This document shows, in pieces, positions 24,724 to 38,626 of a stretch of 64,000 nucleotides of DNA. Position 1 is the first letter of the stretch. Each line of letters begins with the position of its first letter. The translations under genes were made by a program, and so were the position numbers. Origin of the DNA: Polaribacter batillariae. GTDB lineage: Bacteria > Bacteroidota > Bacteroidia > Flavobacteriales > Flavobacteriaceae. The notes under the pieces are model-generated. The model worked only from the letters and a program-made list of their open reading frames with translations. It had not been told where the DNA came from and did no database searches. The DNA is taken from positions 1,426,001-1,490,000 of the forward strand of contig NZ_CP071795.1 in NCBI RefSeq assembly GCF_017498485.1, written 5' to 3'.

Positions 24724-26492
24724 TTATTTACCTCTTAAAATCAGCAACTTGTTTAGCACTTTTGCTATTTTTCTATCATTTTATGTTGGAAAAAGAAAAG
24801 ATGCACAATTTTAATCGTTTTCACTTGTTAGGAAGTGTGTTTTTTTCATTTTTAGCGCCATTAACAACTTTTACAACCTATGTAAAACCAGTGGTTGTAA
24901 ATACAGTTCCAAAAACCATAGAAGATTCTTTTTTTGTGGAAAATACCACTCCAATACTTATAGAAGAAAGTATCAATTTTTCTCAAATAATTCTTGGAAT
25001 CTACTTATTTATTTTCGCGATGCTATTATTTAGGTTTGGAAGAAATTTATTTAAAATTATAAGAAAAATAGGTCAAAATGAAAAAGTAAACCACGGAAAA
25101 GCAACACTTGTTTTGGTAAATGATAAAATACTACCACACACATTTTGGAATTTTATTTTCATCAACAAAAACGATTTTAATGATGGAAAAATAGAAGCAG
25201 AATTATTTACACATGAATTAACACATGTAACTCAAAAACATACTTTTGACGTTTTATTTATAGAACTTTTGCAAGCTATTTTTTGGATAAATCCGTTGTT
25301 TATTTTCTTAAAAAAAGCAATCCAATTAAATCATGAATTTTTAGCCGACGAAAAGGTTATCAATCTATATAAAAATCCATTCCAATACCAGCATTTATTA
25401 TTAAATAAAGCTGCTTGGAACAACGAATATTACTTGGCCAGTAATTTGAATTATTCACTCACAAAAAAAAGATTAGAAATGATGACAACACAAAGTTCTA
25501 AAACCATAATCTGGTTAAAAAAACTGGCTGTAATGCCACTTTTAGCAGCATTTATCTTCCTCTTTGCAGAAAGAGTTGAGGCTCAAAAAGTAATAGTAGA
25601 AGAAAAGGAAGAACCTATTGAAACTATTTATGAACAAGCAGTTTCTAAAAAGAAAAATAAAATTGAAACTATTTACGAGCAGGCTTACACAAATCAAGAT
25701 AAAAAAATAGAAACAGGTTTTACAAAAATAAAGAAGCAAAATTATTATTATGTAAAAGTGGACAACAACACAAAATATTACAATAAAGATGGTAAATTAA
25801 CCAATAGTTCTGGTAAAATACTTTCTAATAGAAGGGCAAAAGCAAGTTCTGTATTACCTGACAATTATATTACTAAAACATTCTATAATGGTACTGTTTT
25901 TTGCGAATTTTTTGATGATAAACCAGAATTAAGAATTCAACTAAATAAAGTTTTAAGAGAATTATTAAAAACTTCTGATAAAAAAAATAAGTCTTTAAAA
26001 GAGTCTAATGATAAAAGTAAACTAGACAAAAAATATATAGATTCTCCAATACCGAGTAATTCATCTTCTAAGCAATTTATTCCTAAAAAATTACAATTTG
26101 AACCAGAAGAAAGCACAAAATTGGAAGACCTAAATACTTTAAAAGACAGTTACTTAAACGATACAATCCCACAAAAACCAATTGCTTCAAAAAAGCAAAT
26201 GCAAGAGTATAAAACACTTTTGACGGCTGGAAAAAAAAACAATATTTACAAACAAAAAAATATTGTAAAAATGCAAAACATTTATAATTCAATGTCTGCA
26301 ACGCAAAAAAAATCAGTTGAAAATGTTTTTGAAATTGTTCCTCCACCACCAAAACCAGACTGGGTATATACTTATCAAAGACTTGCTAGTAAAGTAAAAC
26401 GAACTGATGATAACAGAAAGGCAAACCTAATTTATTTGAAAGAAATTTATAACAATAAAATGTCTAATAAACCTGAATTATGCAATAGATGA
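24720..26492 (+). CDS. M56-family (BlaR1-like) membrane sensor peptidase, C-terminus altered by IS insertion
   Basis: 590 residues as it now reads. N-terminal helices (about 5-55, 85-115) precede the zinc peptidase site HELTH (His165, Glu166, His169), then a later helix ending FIFLFAERVEAQ (about 265-290). The long periplasmic region has two ETIYEQA repeats and two YNSMS/YNNKMS...PPPP-type repeats. On signal the protease would cleave the BlaI repressor. The last native codons end at 26471. The final seven residues (PELCNR plus stop) are encoded by the IS1380-family element. Removing the element and one copy of the ATAAA target joins the frame exactly to 27873-27935, giving an ending in PPLPPEKK. 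The protein probably still works because only the extracytoplasmic tail changed. Confidence 0.88.
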   Translation: MIIYLLKSATCLALLLFFYHFMLEKEKMHNFNRFHLLGSVFFSFLAPLTTFTTYVKPVVVNTVPKTIEDSFFVENTTPILIEESINFSQIILGIYLFIFAMLLFRFGRNLFKIIRKIGQNEKVNHGKATLVLVNDKILPHTFWNFIFINKNDFNDGKIEAELFTHELTHVTQKHTFDVLFIELLQAIFWINPLFIFLKKAIQLNHEFLADEKVINLYKNPFQYQHLLLNKAAWNNEYYLASNLNYSLTKKRLEMMTTQSSKTIIWLKKLAVMPLLAAFIFLFAERVEAQKVIVEEKEEPIETIYEQAVSKKKNKIETIYEQAYTNQDKKIETGFTKIKKQNYYYVKVDNNTKYYNKDGKLTNSSGKILSNRRAKASSVLPDNYITKTFYNGTVFCEFFDDKPELRIQLNKVLRELLKTSDKKNKSLKESNDKSKLDKKYIDSPIPSNSSSKQFIPKKLQFEPEESTKLEDLNTLKDSYLNDTIPQKPIASKKQMQEYKTLLTAGKKNNIYKQKNIVKMQNIYNSMSATQKKSVENVFEIVPPPPKPDWVYTYQRLASKVKRTDDNRKANLIYLKEIYNNKMSNKPELCNR

Positions 26493-27872
26493 TTTAAAAT
26501 TTTGTATAAACGCTTATGATTATTAGCTTTATAGCGAATTTAACACATAACCCAAATGGTTAATCTCCCTATTGAGTATTCAAGTAAGAAAGTCACCCCT
26601 TTTGGAGGGATGAGCTTAATGAAGCGTTTTATTGATCAAACAGAAATTAGAGAACAACTAGCACAATTAGATTTACCTCAACCAAGCTCTAATGCAGGTT
26701 ATAATCCTGCACATATAACTGAAGCTTTTTGGTTGAGTATTTGGACAGGAGCTTCTCGTTATATCCATTGTGATTGGTTACGTTATGATAGCACATTGCA
26801 AGATATTTTTGGATGGAATCGTATGCCATCACAAAGTACCTATAGTCGTTTTTTTGGCAAGTTTTCTCAAAAGCGCAATACAGAAGTATTTCCAAAGTTG
26901 CAACATTGGTTTTTCAAGCAATTAGATGTTGACAACTTAACTATAGATTTTGATAGCACAGTTATTACAAGATATGGAGAGCAACAAGGTAGCGCAAAAG
27001 GTTATAATCCCAATAAAAAAGGCAGGAACTCACATCACCCATTAATGGCCTTTGTAAGCCAAACCAGAATGGTTGCCAATGCTTGGTTAAGACCAGGCAA
27101 TACAGCAGATAGTAGTAGCTGTAAAGAGTTTATGGAAGAAACCTTCAATGAAGCTTTAAAGGACAAAAGAGTTGGTTTAGTTCGTGCAGATAGTGGTTTT
27201 TACACACAAGATTTATTAGATTATCTAGAAGGCAAACAACTCAATTACATTATGGCAGCACGTATGTACCCAAATATAAAAAATGCAGTTTGGGGTTTGG
27301 ATAATTGGATAGAACTCACAAAAGGAATTGAGCTTAATGAGATGATTTTTAACCATACAGATGGTAAGTCAAGGCGCTATATTGTCATAAAAAAGAAAGT
27401 AGAAGATCGTCCAAAAGCAGCTGGAAAATTACTTTTTGATGATCTGCCTGGTTATCGTTTTAGTTGCTATGTAACCAATCTAGATTTACCGCTAGACCAA
27501 GTTTGGAATATCTACAACACCAGAGCTGATTGTGAAAACAGAATCAAAGAACTCAAAGAAGACTTTGGATTAGATAACTTTTGTTTAAAGGATTTTTGGG
27601 CAACTGAGGCTTCCTTTAGATTCATTATGGTGGCTTATAACCTAATGAGTTTGTTTAGACATTTTGCCTTAAATCATCATAATCGAGCAACTTTAAAAAC
27701 CCTAAAAGTCTATTGCTTTGCATTAGGAGCTTGGACAGTAAATCATGCTAACAGAAAGGTCTTAAAGATTGCTTTAAACACTAAAAAAAGACCTTGGATG
27801 GATGGCTTATTCTCCCAAATTAATGATTTAAGTCCTCCTTTTGTGTATTCCTAATGCATAATGCGGGATAAA
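26467..27872 (+). mobile_element. IS1380-family insertion sequence with 5-bp target duplication
   Basis: The element spans 26472-27867 (1396 bases). The terminal inverted repeats start CCTGAATTATGCAATAG (left) and CCCGCATTATGCATTAG (right, reverse strand), 14 of 17 bases the same. The directly repeated target ATAAA flanks both ends (26467-26471 and 27868-27872). It carries one full-length transposase gene in the same direction as the interrupted M56 gene. The intact ends, target duplication and open transposase frame suggest a recent and possibly active insertion. Confidence 0.9.
26556..27854 (+). CDS. IS1380-family DDE transposase
   Basis: 432 residues. The first catalytic Asp lies in LTIDFDSTVI. 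The family-typical KGYNPNKKGRNSHHPLMAFV follows, then VGLVRADSGFYT with the second Asp. The final part is YNTRADCENRIKELKEDFGLD with the catalytic Glu. The C-terminal FRFIMVAYNLMSLFRHF is also characteristic. The frame is intact and full length, so the element may be capable of transposition. The start ATG lies 84 bases inside the left end of the element. Confidence 0.93.
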   Translation: MVNLPIEYSSKKVTPFGGMSLMKRFIDQTEIREQLAQLDLPQPSSNAGYNPAHITEAFWLSIWTGASRYIHCDWLRYDSTLQDIFGWNRMPSQSTYSRFFGKFSQKRNTEVFPKLQHWFFKQLDVDNLTIDFDSTVITRYGEQQGSAKGYNPNKKGRNSHHPLMAFVSQTRMVANAWLRPGNTADSSSCKEFMEETFNEALKDKRVGLVRADSGFYTQDLLDYLEGKQLNYIMAARMYPNIKNAVWGLDNWIELTKGIELNEMIFNHTDGKSRRYIVIKKKVEDRPKAAGKLLFDDLPGYRFSCYVTNLDLPLDQVWNIYNTRADCENRIKELKEDFGLDNFCLKDFWATEASFRFIMVAYNLMSLFRHFALNHHNRATLKTLKVYCFALGAWTVNHANRKVLKIALNTKKRPWMDGLFSQINDLSPPFVYS

Positions 27873-27935
27873 GAGCGTGAAAAAGTTACAGCTCCAAATA
27901 AGATTTCACCTCCACTTCCACCAGAGAAAAAATAA
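27873..27935 (+). pseudogene. Displaced 3' end of the M56 peptidase gene
   Basis: Twenty codons plus TAA that read on in frame from codon AAA at 26469-26471 once the IS and one ATAAA are removed: ...MSNK-EREKVTAPNKISPPLPPEKK. The proline-rich ending mirrors an internal repeat of the same protein (VPPPPKPD). It is now separated from any start codon. Confidence 0.88.
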
Positions 27936-27989
27936 ACTAAATCAATTTATAATGACTGAATAATAAAGTCAACACCCATTATAAATCTA

Positions 27990-28014
27990 AAAACCTCGAA
28001 ATTCGAGGTTTTTT
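27990..28014 (+). terminator. Terminator of the blaI/M56 operon
   Basis: AAAACCTCG / CGAGGTTTT stem with a five-base loop followed by TTTT. It lies 54 bases beyond the original M56 stop codon. Confidence 0.82.
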
Positions 28015-28055
28015 ATGTAACAAATTCTTTTTTAATACGTTGTAAGTATTCACAA

Positions 28056-28164
28056 TGTCACTTCGAGTAATTTTCGATTTTATGAGAAAATTGTATCGAG
28101 AAGTCTTTTATAAGCTCTCGTTATAAATAAATTCATCCCTCAGTAATTCTACTAGAACTGACAG
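28056..28164. repeat. Dispersed palindromic repeat, divergent copy
   Basis: TGTCACTTCGAGTAATTTTC ... GAAAATTGTATCGAGAAGTC forms one hairpin, followed by a degenerate second half ending CTAGAACTGACAG. It ends 19 bases before the GTG start of the DUF4407 gene and is the TTCGAG/CTCGAA family. Confidence 0.55.
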
Positions 28165-28182
28165 TTTAAAAAACAAATATCT

Positions 28183-29283
28183 GTGCTTAAAAATTTCTTT
28201 CTTACCTGTTCTGGAGTCGATAAAAACCTAATTGAAAACTGTTCTAATGGAGAACAAAACAAATATGTGGGTATTGGAGCCACCGTTTTTTTTACAGCAA
28301 TTATGGCAACCATTGCTGGAAGTTACGCGCTGTTTACAGTTTTTGATAACATTTATACTTCCATTTTCTTTGGATTAATTTGGGGATTGCTAATTTTTAA
28401 TTTAGATCGTTTTATTGTTTCCACAATAAAAAAATCAGATGCTAAATGGAAAGAATTTTTACAAGCTTCACCACGTATTTTATTGGCAGTTATTATTGCG
28501 ATTGTAATTTCTAAACCATTAGAATTAAAGCTGTTTAAGAAAGAAATTAATCAGGTTTTGTTAGCAGAAAAAAACCAAATGACTTTGGATAATAAAACGC
28601 AAATAGCAGCACAATTTGCACCAGAAATCGCAAAAATAAATGCAGAAATTGAGGTCTTAAAACAAGAAATAAATACACAAGAAGCAAAAACAAATGCTTT
28701 GTACGAAACCTATATTGCAGAAGCTGAAGGTAGAAAAGGAACCAAATTATTGGGCAAAGGACCTGTTTATAAAGAAAAAAGAGAAAAACACGATGCTTCT
28801 TTACTTTTATTGAATAATTTAAGAAAAGAAAACGCCGAAAAAATTAAAAATAAAGAAGCAGCTATTGCAACATTAATAGAAAATCAGAAAAACTACGAAA
28901 GCAAAACACAGCCTATTATTACAAATTTTGACGGTTTGATGGCAAGAATTAATGCTTTAAACAAATTGCCTTGGTTTACTTCTTTCTTTATTTTCTTGTT
29001 GTTTTTAGCAATTGAAACCTCACCCATTTTCGCCAAATTAATTTCTCCAAAAGGCGAGTATGATTTTAAATTAGAAGGCGAAGAAACTGCTGTAAAAACA
29101 TGGGTAAAACAACAAGTAAACCAAAGAAATGAATTGTTACAAGCAGATATTGCTATTAACAAAAAAGTGTATGAAGATATTGCCACAGAGGAAGAAATAT
29201 ATGCTTATAAACAAAAAATGGCTCGTGATTTAATGAAATTGCAAGCTGATTCTTTTTATAAAAAACAACAAAAAATGTTGTAA
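28183..29283 (+). CDS. DUF4407 membrane protein
   Basis: 366 residues from a GTG start (GTG CTT AAA AAT). The N-terminal pattern FLTCSGVDKNLIENC, then GIGATVFFTAIMATIAGSY, LIWGLLIFNLDRFIVSTI and ARILLAVIIAI-like helix (SPRILLAVIIAIVISKPLE) is that of DUF4407 proteins. These have three membrane helices near the N-terminus, a long cytoplasmic or periplasmic coiled coil (about 125-260) and one further helix (about 268-288). No biochemical function is known to me. No ATG in frame precedes the conserved N-terminus, so GTG is the likely start. It appears monocistronic. Confidence 0.85.
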   Translation: MLKNFFLTCSGVDKNLIENCSNGEQNKYVGIGATVFFTAIMATIAGSYALFTVFDNIYTSIFFGLIWGLLIFNLDRFIVSTIKKSDAKWKEFLQASPRILLAVIIAIVISKPLELKLFKKEINQVLLAEKNQMTLDNKTQIAAQFAPEIAKINAEIEVLKQEINTQEAKTNALYETYIAEAEGRKGTKLLGKGPVYKEKREKHDASLLLLNNLRKENAEKIKNKEAAIATLIENQKNYESKTQPIITNFDGLMARINALNKLPWFTSFFIFLLFLAIETSPIFAKLISPKGEYDFKLEGEETAVKTWVKQQVNQRNELLQADIAINKKVYEDIATEEEIYAYKQKMARDLMKLQADSFYKKQQKML

Positions 29284-29305
29284 TGATAGTTATTGACAAA
29301 CAGGT

Positions 29306-29417
29306 GCATTAGCGATTGTAGCATTTGTTTGAGCTCTTTTTCTTTTTCAGAAAAAAAGCGAGTTCCTTTCGACTTTGCTCAAGATAAACTCCAAGCGAGA
29401 CCTGAAAGGAAACGCCC
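29306..29417 (-). repeat. Possible divergent copy of the two-box element
   Basis: On the minus strand the segment begins GGGCGTTTCC and ends CAATCGCTAATGC, resembling the GGGCGTTTT...CTATCCCTAACGC boxes of the copies at 13305 and 51736. The middle contains a stem-like CTTTTTTTCTG/CAGAAAAAG-type region that may also terminate transcription. The match is weaker than between the other two copies. Confidence 0.4.
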
Positions 29418-29425
29418 AAATAGTA

Positions 29426-30016
29426 CTATTCTTTATCAGCCATTTTTTTTACATAATCTGTAATAATTACAATTTGAGTTGAGCCTACTCTACCTTCAAT
29501 ATATTTTTCATTTTCGTGGTCTAATGAAATTCTGCGAACTGCAGTTCCTTGTTTGGCAACCATACTAGAGCCTTTTACTTTTAAATCTTTGATTAAAACT
29601 ACAGAATCTCCTGCTTGTAAAATAGCGCCATTGGCATCTCTGTGAATTATTTTTTCGCTTTCGTCTAAATGATCTCCAGATTCTTTTGCGAAACGTACAT
29701 CATCATCTTCTAAATACATCATGTCTAACAAATCTTTTGGCCAACCTTCGTTTTTTAAACGAGATAACATTCTCCAAGCAACTACTTTTACAGCTCTAAA
29801 TTCGCTCCACATAGCATCGTTTAAACAACGCCAATGATTTACATCTGTATTTTCTGGATTTTCAATTTGATCGATACAAGTTTCACAAGCCAACAAACTA
29901 CCATCAACACCACCTGTAGATGTTGGTTTTACTTCGTAAACAGCTAAATTATTGGTTGCAGCACAGAGTTCGCATTTAGCTCCACTTCTGTTTTCTAAAT
30001 CTTGTTGTAAGCTCAT
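29426..30016 (-). CDS. PhnA/YjdM-family protein
   Basis: 196 residues. The N-terminus has a zinc-ribbon-like pair CELC (15-18) and CETC (about 44-47). The C-terminal PhnA SH3-like domain has DANGAILQAGDSVVLIKDLKVKGSS and GRVGSTQIVIITDYVKK. The family was named from a phosphonate gene cluster, but its members are not phosphonoacetate hydrolases and their role is unclear. The start overlaps the stop of the 5-formyltetrahydrofolate cyclo-ligase gene by four bases, so the two are translationally coupled. Confidence 0.88.
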   Translation of the reverse strand: MSLQQDLENRSGAKCELCAATNNLAVYEVKPTSTGGVDGSLLACETCIDQIENPENTDVNHWRCLNDAMWSEFRAVKVVAWRMLSRLKNEGWPKDLLDMMYLEDDDVRFAKESGDHLDESEKIIHRDANGAILQAGDSVVLIKDLKVKGSSMVAKQGTAVRRISLDHENEKYIEGRVGSTQIVIITDYVKKMADKE

Positions 30017-30564
30017 TTCTTTGGGTAAATAATTTGGTTCAAAGCTACATCAAATTTATGAATATCTTTAATTTTTGAAATCGGTTTAAAAAAATTAATT
30101 CCAATTGTTTTTACGGTAGGTTTGCATTCGGCTAAAAAACCATCGTAAAATCCTTTTCCATAGCCAACTCTGTAGTTATTTTCATCAGAAATTAGCATAG
30201 GCACAAAAACTAAATCTATTTCTTTGGGGTGTATTTCTTTTGCATTTACAGGCTCTGGAATTCCCCAAGAATTAACTTCTAATTGGGTGTTTTTATCGAG
30301 AATAAAATGTTGTAATGTATTGTTATCGAAATCGCATTTACTCACTACGATTGTTTTGTTATTTTTATTTAAAAAATTGATAATGGGTTGTGTGTTAATT
30401 TCATCGTATTTTCTGATAGTTAAAAAAAGATGAACAACCTGTATTTCAGAAAAATTCAATTCAAAAATTTGATTGTAAATTTCTTGCTCCATTTCTAATT
30501 TTTGATTTGGAGATAATTCTTTTCTTTTTGCTTTATATATTTTTCGAAGTTCTTTTTTAAACAT
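30013..30564 (-). CDS. 5-formyltetrahydrofolate cyclo-ligase
   Basis: 183 residues, normal for the family. It converts 5-formyl-THF plus ATP to 5,10-methenyl-THF. The N-terminal KKELRKIYKAKRKELS, a central FLTIRKYDEINTQPII and the C-terminal signature VFVPMLISDENNYRVGYGKGFYDGFL (phosphate and folate binding) are present. It lies three bases downstream of adenine deaminase and overlaps the phnA-like gene, forming a three-gene minus-strand operon whose members share only a general purine/one-carbon theme. Confidence 0.93.
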   Translation of the reverse strand: MFKKELRKIYKAKRKELSPNQKLEMEQEIYNQIFELNFSEIQVVHLFLTIRKYDEINTQPIINFLNKNNKTIVVSKCDFDNNTLQHFILDKNTQLEVNSWGIPEPVNAKEIHPKEIDLVFVPMLISDENNYRVGYGKGFYDGFLAECKPTVKTIGINFFKPISKIKDIHKFDVALNQIIYPKK

Positions 30565-30567
30565 TTT

Positions 30568-35560
<4,993 letters not shown>

Positions 35561-35568
35561 TTTCTAAA

Positions 35569-38500
35569 ATGCAGGTAATTGAAGCCGAAAAGGTTCTTTT
35601 TGAACAATATGGTATTAAAGGAAAGGCTTCAAAATTACCTGGAGAATTAGAGTCAAATTTTAAAATTAAAGTTAACAATAAACCGACTTATATTTTAAAA
35701 TTTGCCTCTAAAAATTCTCCTCAATCTGAGTTAGATTTTCAAGAAAAAATGCTGTTGCATCTTTCTAATTCTAAAAAAAATATTGAGTTCCCTCAGTTGG
35801 TAAAAAACAATTCTGGAAACTATACTTCGAAAATTAAAACCGAAAGCGGATCATTTAGAAAAGTGCGTTTGCTTTCTTGGATAAATGGTCGAGTTTGGTC
35901 GAAAGTAAACCCGCAATTAAACCATTTACGTTTTAGTTTAGGACAAAAAGCAGGAGAAATTACCAAAACTCTTTTAGATTTTAATCATAAAAAAGCAAAC
36001 AGAACATTCGCTTGGGACATTGCACAAACTGCTTGGGTAAAAGAATATTTGCATTTGTTTTCTAATGATAAAAAAGAATTGGTTTCCTATTTTTTAAATC
36101 AGTTTTATAATTTTGAAAAAGAGTATCAAACGCTTCGAAAAAGTGTTGTACATAATGATGTTAATGACAACAACATCTTAGTTTCCGACGATTTAGAAAA
36201 CCCAACTGTAACTTCGATAATAGATTTTGGAGACGCTATAAAAACACAAATAATTAACGATGTTGCGATAACTTGTGCTTATGCAATAATGCATTATAAC
36301 GATCCTTTAGAAGCCAGTTTATCCATTGTAAAAGGCTATCATTCCGTTTTTAAATTAGAAGAACAAGAATTAAAATATTTATATACTTTAATAGGAATTC
36401 GTTTGGTGATTTCTGTCACAAAATCGGCAATTAACAAAAAAGAAAATCCAGAAAACCATTATTTATTAATAAGTGAAAAACCTGCTTGGAAATTACTAAG
36501 AAAATGGAAATTAGTTTCTAAAGATTTTGCACATTATAGTTTTAGAAATGCGTGTGCATTTACGGCACATCCAAAAGAACATCTATTTAAAAATTGGGCT
36601 AAAAAACAAGATTTTTCTTTGGCAACATTGTTTCCAACCATCAATAAAAATAAAGTTGAAGAGTTAGATTTAAGTGTTTCTAGCCTTTGGATTGGGCATC
36701 AAAAACAATACAACGATTTAGATTTATTTCAATTTAAAATCAATCAACTTCAAAAAAAAGTGCCTTCTAAAATTATTGCTGGGGGCTATTTAGAACCTCG
36801 TTCTTTATACACTGCTACCTCTTACGATAAAGTTGGTAATTACGGAAAAGAAAGTAGAACGATTCATTTAGGAGTTGATTTTTGGTTGCCAGAAAACACA
36901 CCTGTTCACGCACTTTTCGATGGAGAAGTTGTGGTTGCCAATAAGAATTTAAGTGATAAAGATTATGGCGGTTTCATTATTTTAAAACATCAACAAAAAG
37001 ACTTTTATTTTTATACTTTGTATGGGCACAATACTGCAGAAAGCGTTCTAAAACACAAAACTGGAGACACAATTAAGAAAGGAGAACAAATCGCTGTTTT
37101 AGCAAATTATCCAGAAAATGGCAATTGGGCACCACATTTACATTTTCAAGCGTTTTTATCGATGCTAAATTATAAAAACACTTTTCCAGGAGTTGCCTTT
37201 TTTAATGAAATTGAGGTTTGGAAAAGCATATGCCCCAACCCGAATTTATTATTTAAAATTAAAGGGTCTAAAGAGAATTTAATTGATAATTCTAAGGAAA
37301 TTCTTTCTCAAAGAAAAACACTTTTAGGAAAAGCAATGCGACTTCAATATAAAAAACCATTACATATTGTTCGCGGTTGGAACCAATATGTAATGGATGC
37401 TTTTGGAAGAAAATATTTAGACACCGTAAACAATGTAGCACATGTTGGGCACGAAAATTTCGAGGTTGTAAAAGCGGGGCAAAAACAAATGGCGGTTTTA
37501 AATACCAACACCCGCTATTTACATAAAAACATTAACAATTTAGCAAAAGAAATTCTAGAAACTTTACCAAAAGAAATGGCGGTTTTATATTTTGTAAATT
37601 CTGGAAGCGAAGCTAATGAACTTGCTCTTAGAATGGTAAAAACGGTTACAAATTCTAAAGAAATTATTGCAAGCGAAATGGGTTACCATGGCAACACAAA
37701 TGCAACCATAAATATTTCTTCTTATAAATTTGATGGAAAAGGTGGAAAAGGAACGCCAAAAAACACACATATTTTTCCAATTCCGAACTCGTTTAGAGGA
37801 AAATATAGAGGCGAAAATACGGCCGAAAAATATGCTAATGAAGTGCAACTTTTAATCAACAACATTCATCAACAAAATAAAAAAGTAGGCGGTTTTATTA
37901 TAGAACCCATTATTTCTTGTGGCGGACAAGTAGAATTGCCTAAAGGATTCTTAGCAAAAACATATCAAAAAGTAAAAAATGCAGGTGGTTTGTGTATTTC
38001 AGATGAAGTACAAACGGGTATTGGAAGAGTAGGAAAAACCTTTTGGGGTTTTCAATTGCACAACGTAATTCCAGATATTATTACCATTGGAAAACCTTTA
38101 GGTAATGGACACCCAATTACGGCAGTGGTTTGTACAAAAGAAGTTGCAGAAAAATTTGCTAACGGCATGGAGTTCTTTAATACTTTTGGCGGAAACCCAG
38201 TTTCTTGTGCAATTGCAACTCAGGTATTACAGACTGTAAAAAACAATAATTTACAAGAAAATGCGTTGATAGTTGGAGATTATTTAAAGCAAAAACTTTT
38301 AAAATTATCTAAGAAATTTCCAATAATTAGAAATGTTCGCGGCCAAGGTTTATTTCTTGGTTTCGAACTGGTTAACAATTATTTACAACCGCTACCAAAA
38401 CAAACTGAATATTTAATCAATAGAGTGAAAGATTTTGGAATTTTAATGAGCTCAGATGGCCCTGATAATAACGTCATTAAAATAAAACCACCCATTATTT

Positions 38501-38583
38501 TTTCAAAAAAAGATGCCCAAGAAGTTATTTTTTACCTAAAATTAGTTTTTAAAGAAAACTTTATGAACTCGACTAAAATATAA
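35569..38583 (+). CDS. Three-domain fusion: APH-type kinase, M23 peptidase-like domain, class III aminotransferase
   Basis: 1004 residues. Residues about 1-330 form an aminoglycoside/choline-kinase fold ([10 protein letters not shown] at 195-204 with catalytic Asp, IDFGD at 218-222). Residues about 420-560 form an M23/LytM-like domain (HLGVDFW with His433, ending HLHFQ with His523 and His525). Residues about 600-1004 form a PLP class III aminotransferase ([11 protein letters not shown] and the PLP lysine Lys842 in [11 protein letters not shown]). The last part resembles ethanolamine-phosphate phospho-lyase/AGXT2-like enzymes. Fusions of this order occur in other bacteria and may phosphorylate an amino alcohol and then eliminate phosphate. 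There is no signal peptide, so the M23 domain is probably not a wall hydrolase. It is closely spaced with the beta-galactosidase gene. Confidence 0.88.
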   Translation: MQVIEAEKVLFEQYGIKGKASKLPGELESNFKIKVNNKPTYILKFASKNSPQSELDFQEKMLLHLSNSKKNIEFPQLVKNNSGNYTSKIKTESGSFRKVRLLSWINGRVWSKVNPQLNHLRFSLGQKAGEITKTLLDFNHKKANRTFAWDIAQTAWVKEYLHLFSNDKKELVSYFLNQFYNFEKEYQTLRKSVVHNDVNDNNILVSDDLENPTVTSIIDFGDAIKTQIINDVAITCAYAIMHYNDPLEASLSIVKGYHSVFKLEEQELKYLYTLIGIRLVISVTKSAINKKENPENHYLLISEKPAWKLLRKWKLVSKDFAHYSFRNACAFTAHPKEHLFKNWAKKQDFSLATLFPTINKNKVEELDLSVSSLWIGHQKQYNDLDLFQFKINQLQKKVPSKIIAGGYLEPRSLYTATSYDKVGNYGKESRTIHLGVDFWLPENTPVHALFDGEVVVANKNLSDKDYGGFIILKHQQKDFYFYTLYGHNTAESVLKHKTGDTIKKGEQIAVLANYPENGNWAPHLHFQAFLSMLNYKNTFPGVAFFNEIEVWKSICPNPNLLFKIKGSKENLIDNSKEILSQRKTLLGKAMRLQYKKPLHIVRGWNQYVMDAFGRKYLDTVNNVAHVGHENFEVVKAGQKQMAVLNTNTRYLHKNINNLAKEILETLPKEMAVLYFVNSGSEANELALRMVKTVTNSKEIIASEMGYHGNTNATINISSYKFDGKGGKGTPKNTHIFPIPNSFRGKYRGENTAEKYANEVQLLINNIHQQNKKVGGFIIEPIISCGGQVELPKGFLAKTYQKVKNAGGLCISDEVQTGIGRVGKTFWGFQLHNVIPDIITIGKPLGNGHPITAVVCTKEVAEKFANGMEFFNTFGGNPVSCAIATQVLQTVKNNNLQENALIVGDYLKQKLLKLSKKFPIIRNVRGQGLFLGFELVNNYLQPLPKQTEYLINRVKDFGILMSSDGPDNNVIKIKPPIIFSKKDAQEVIFYLKLVFKENFMNSTKI

Positions 38584-38626
38584 ACCCTATTTTTATAATT
38601 CAAAAAAAACATTAATTTTATTTATA

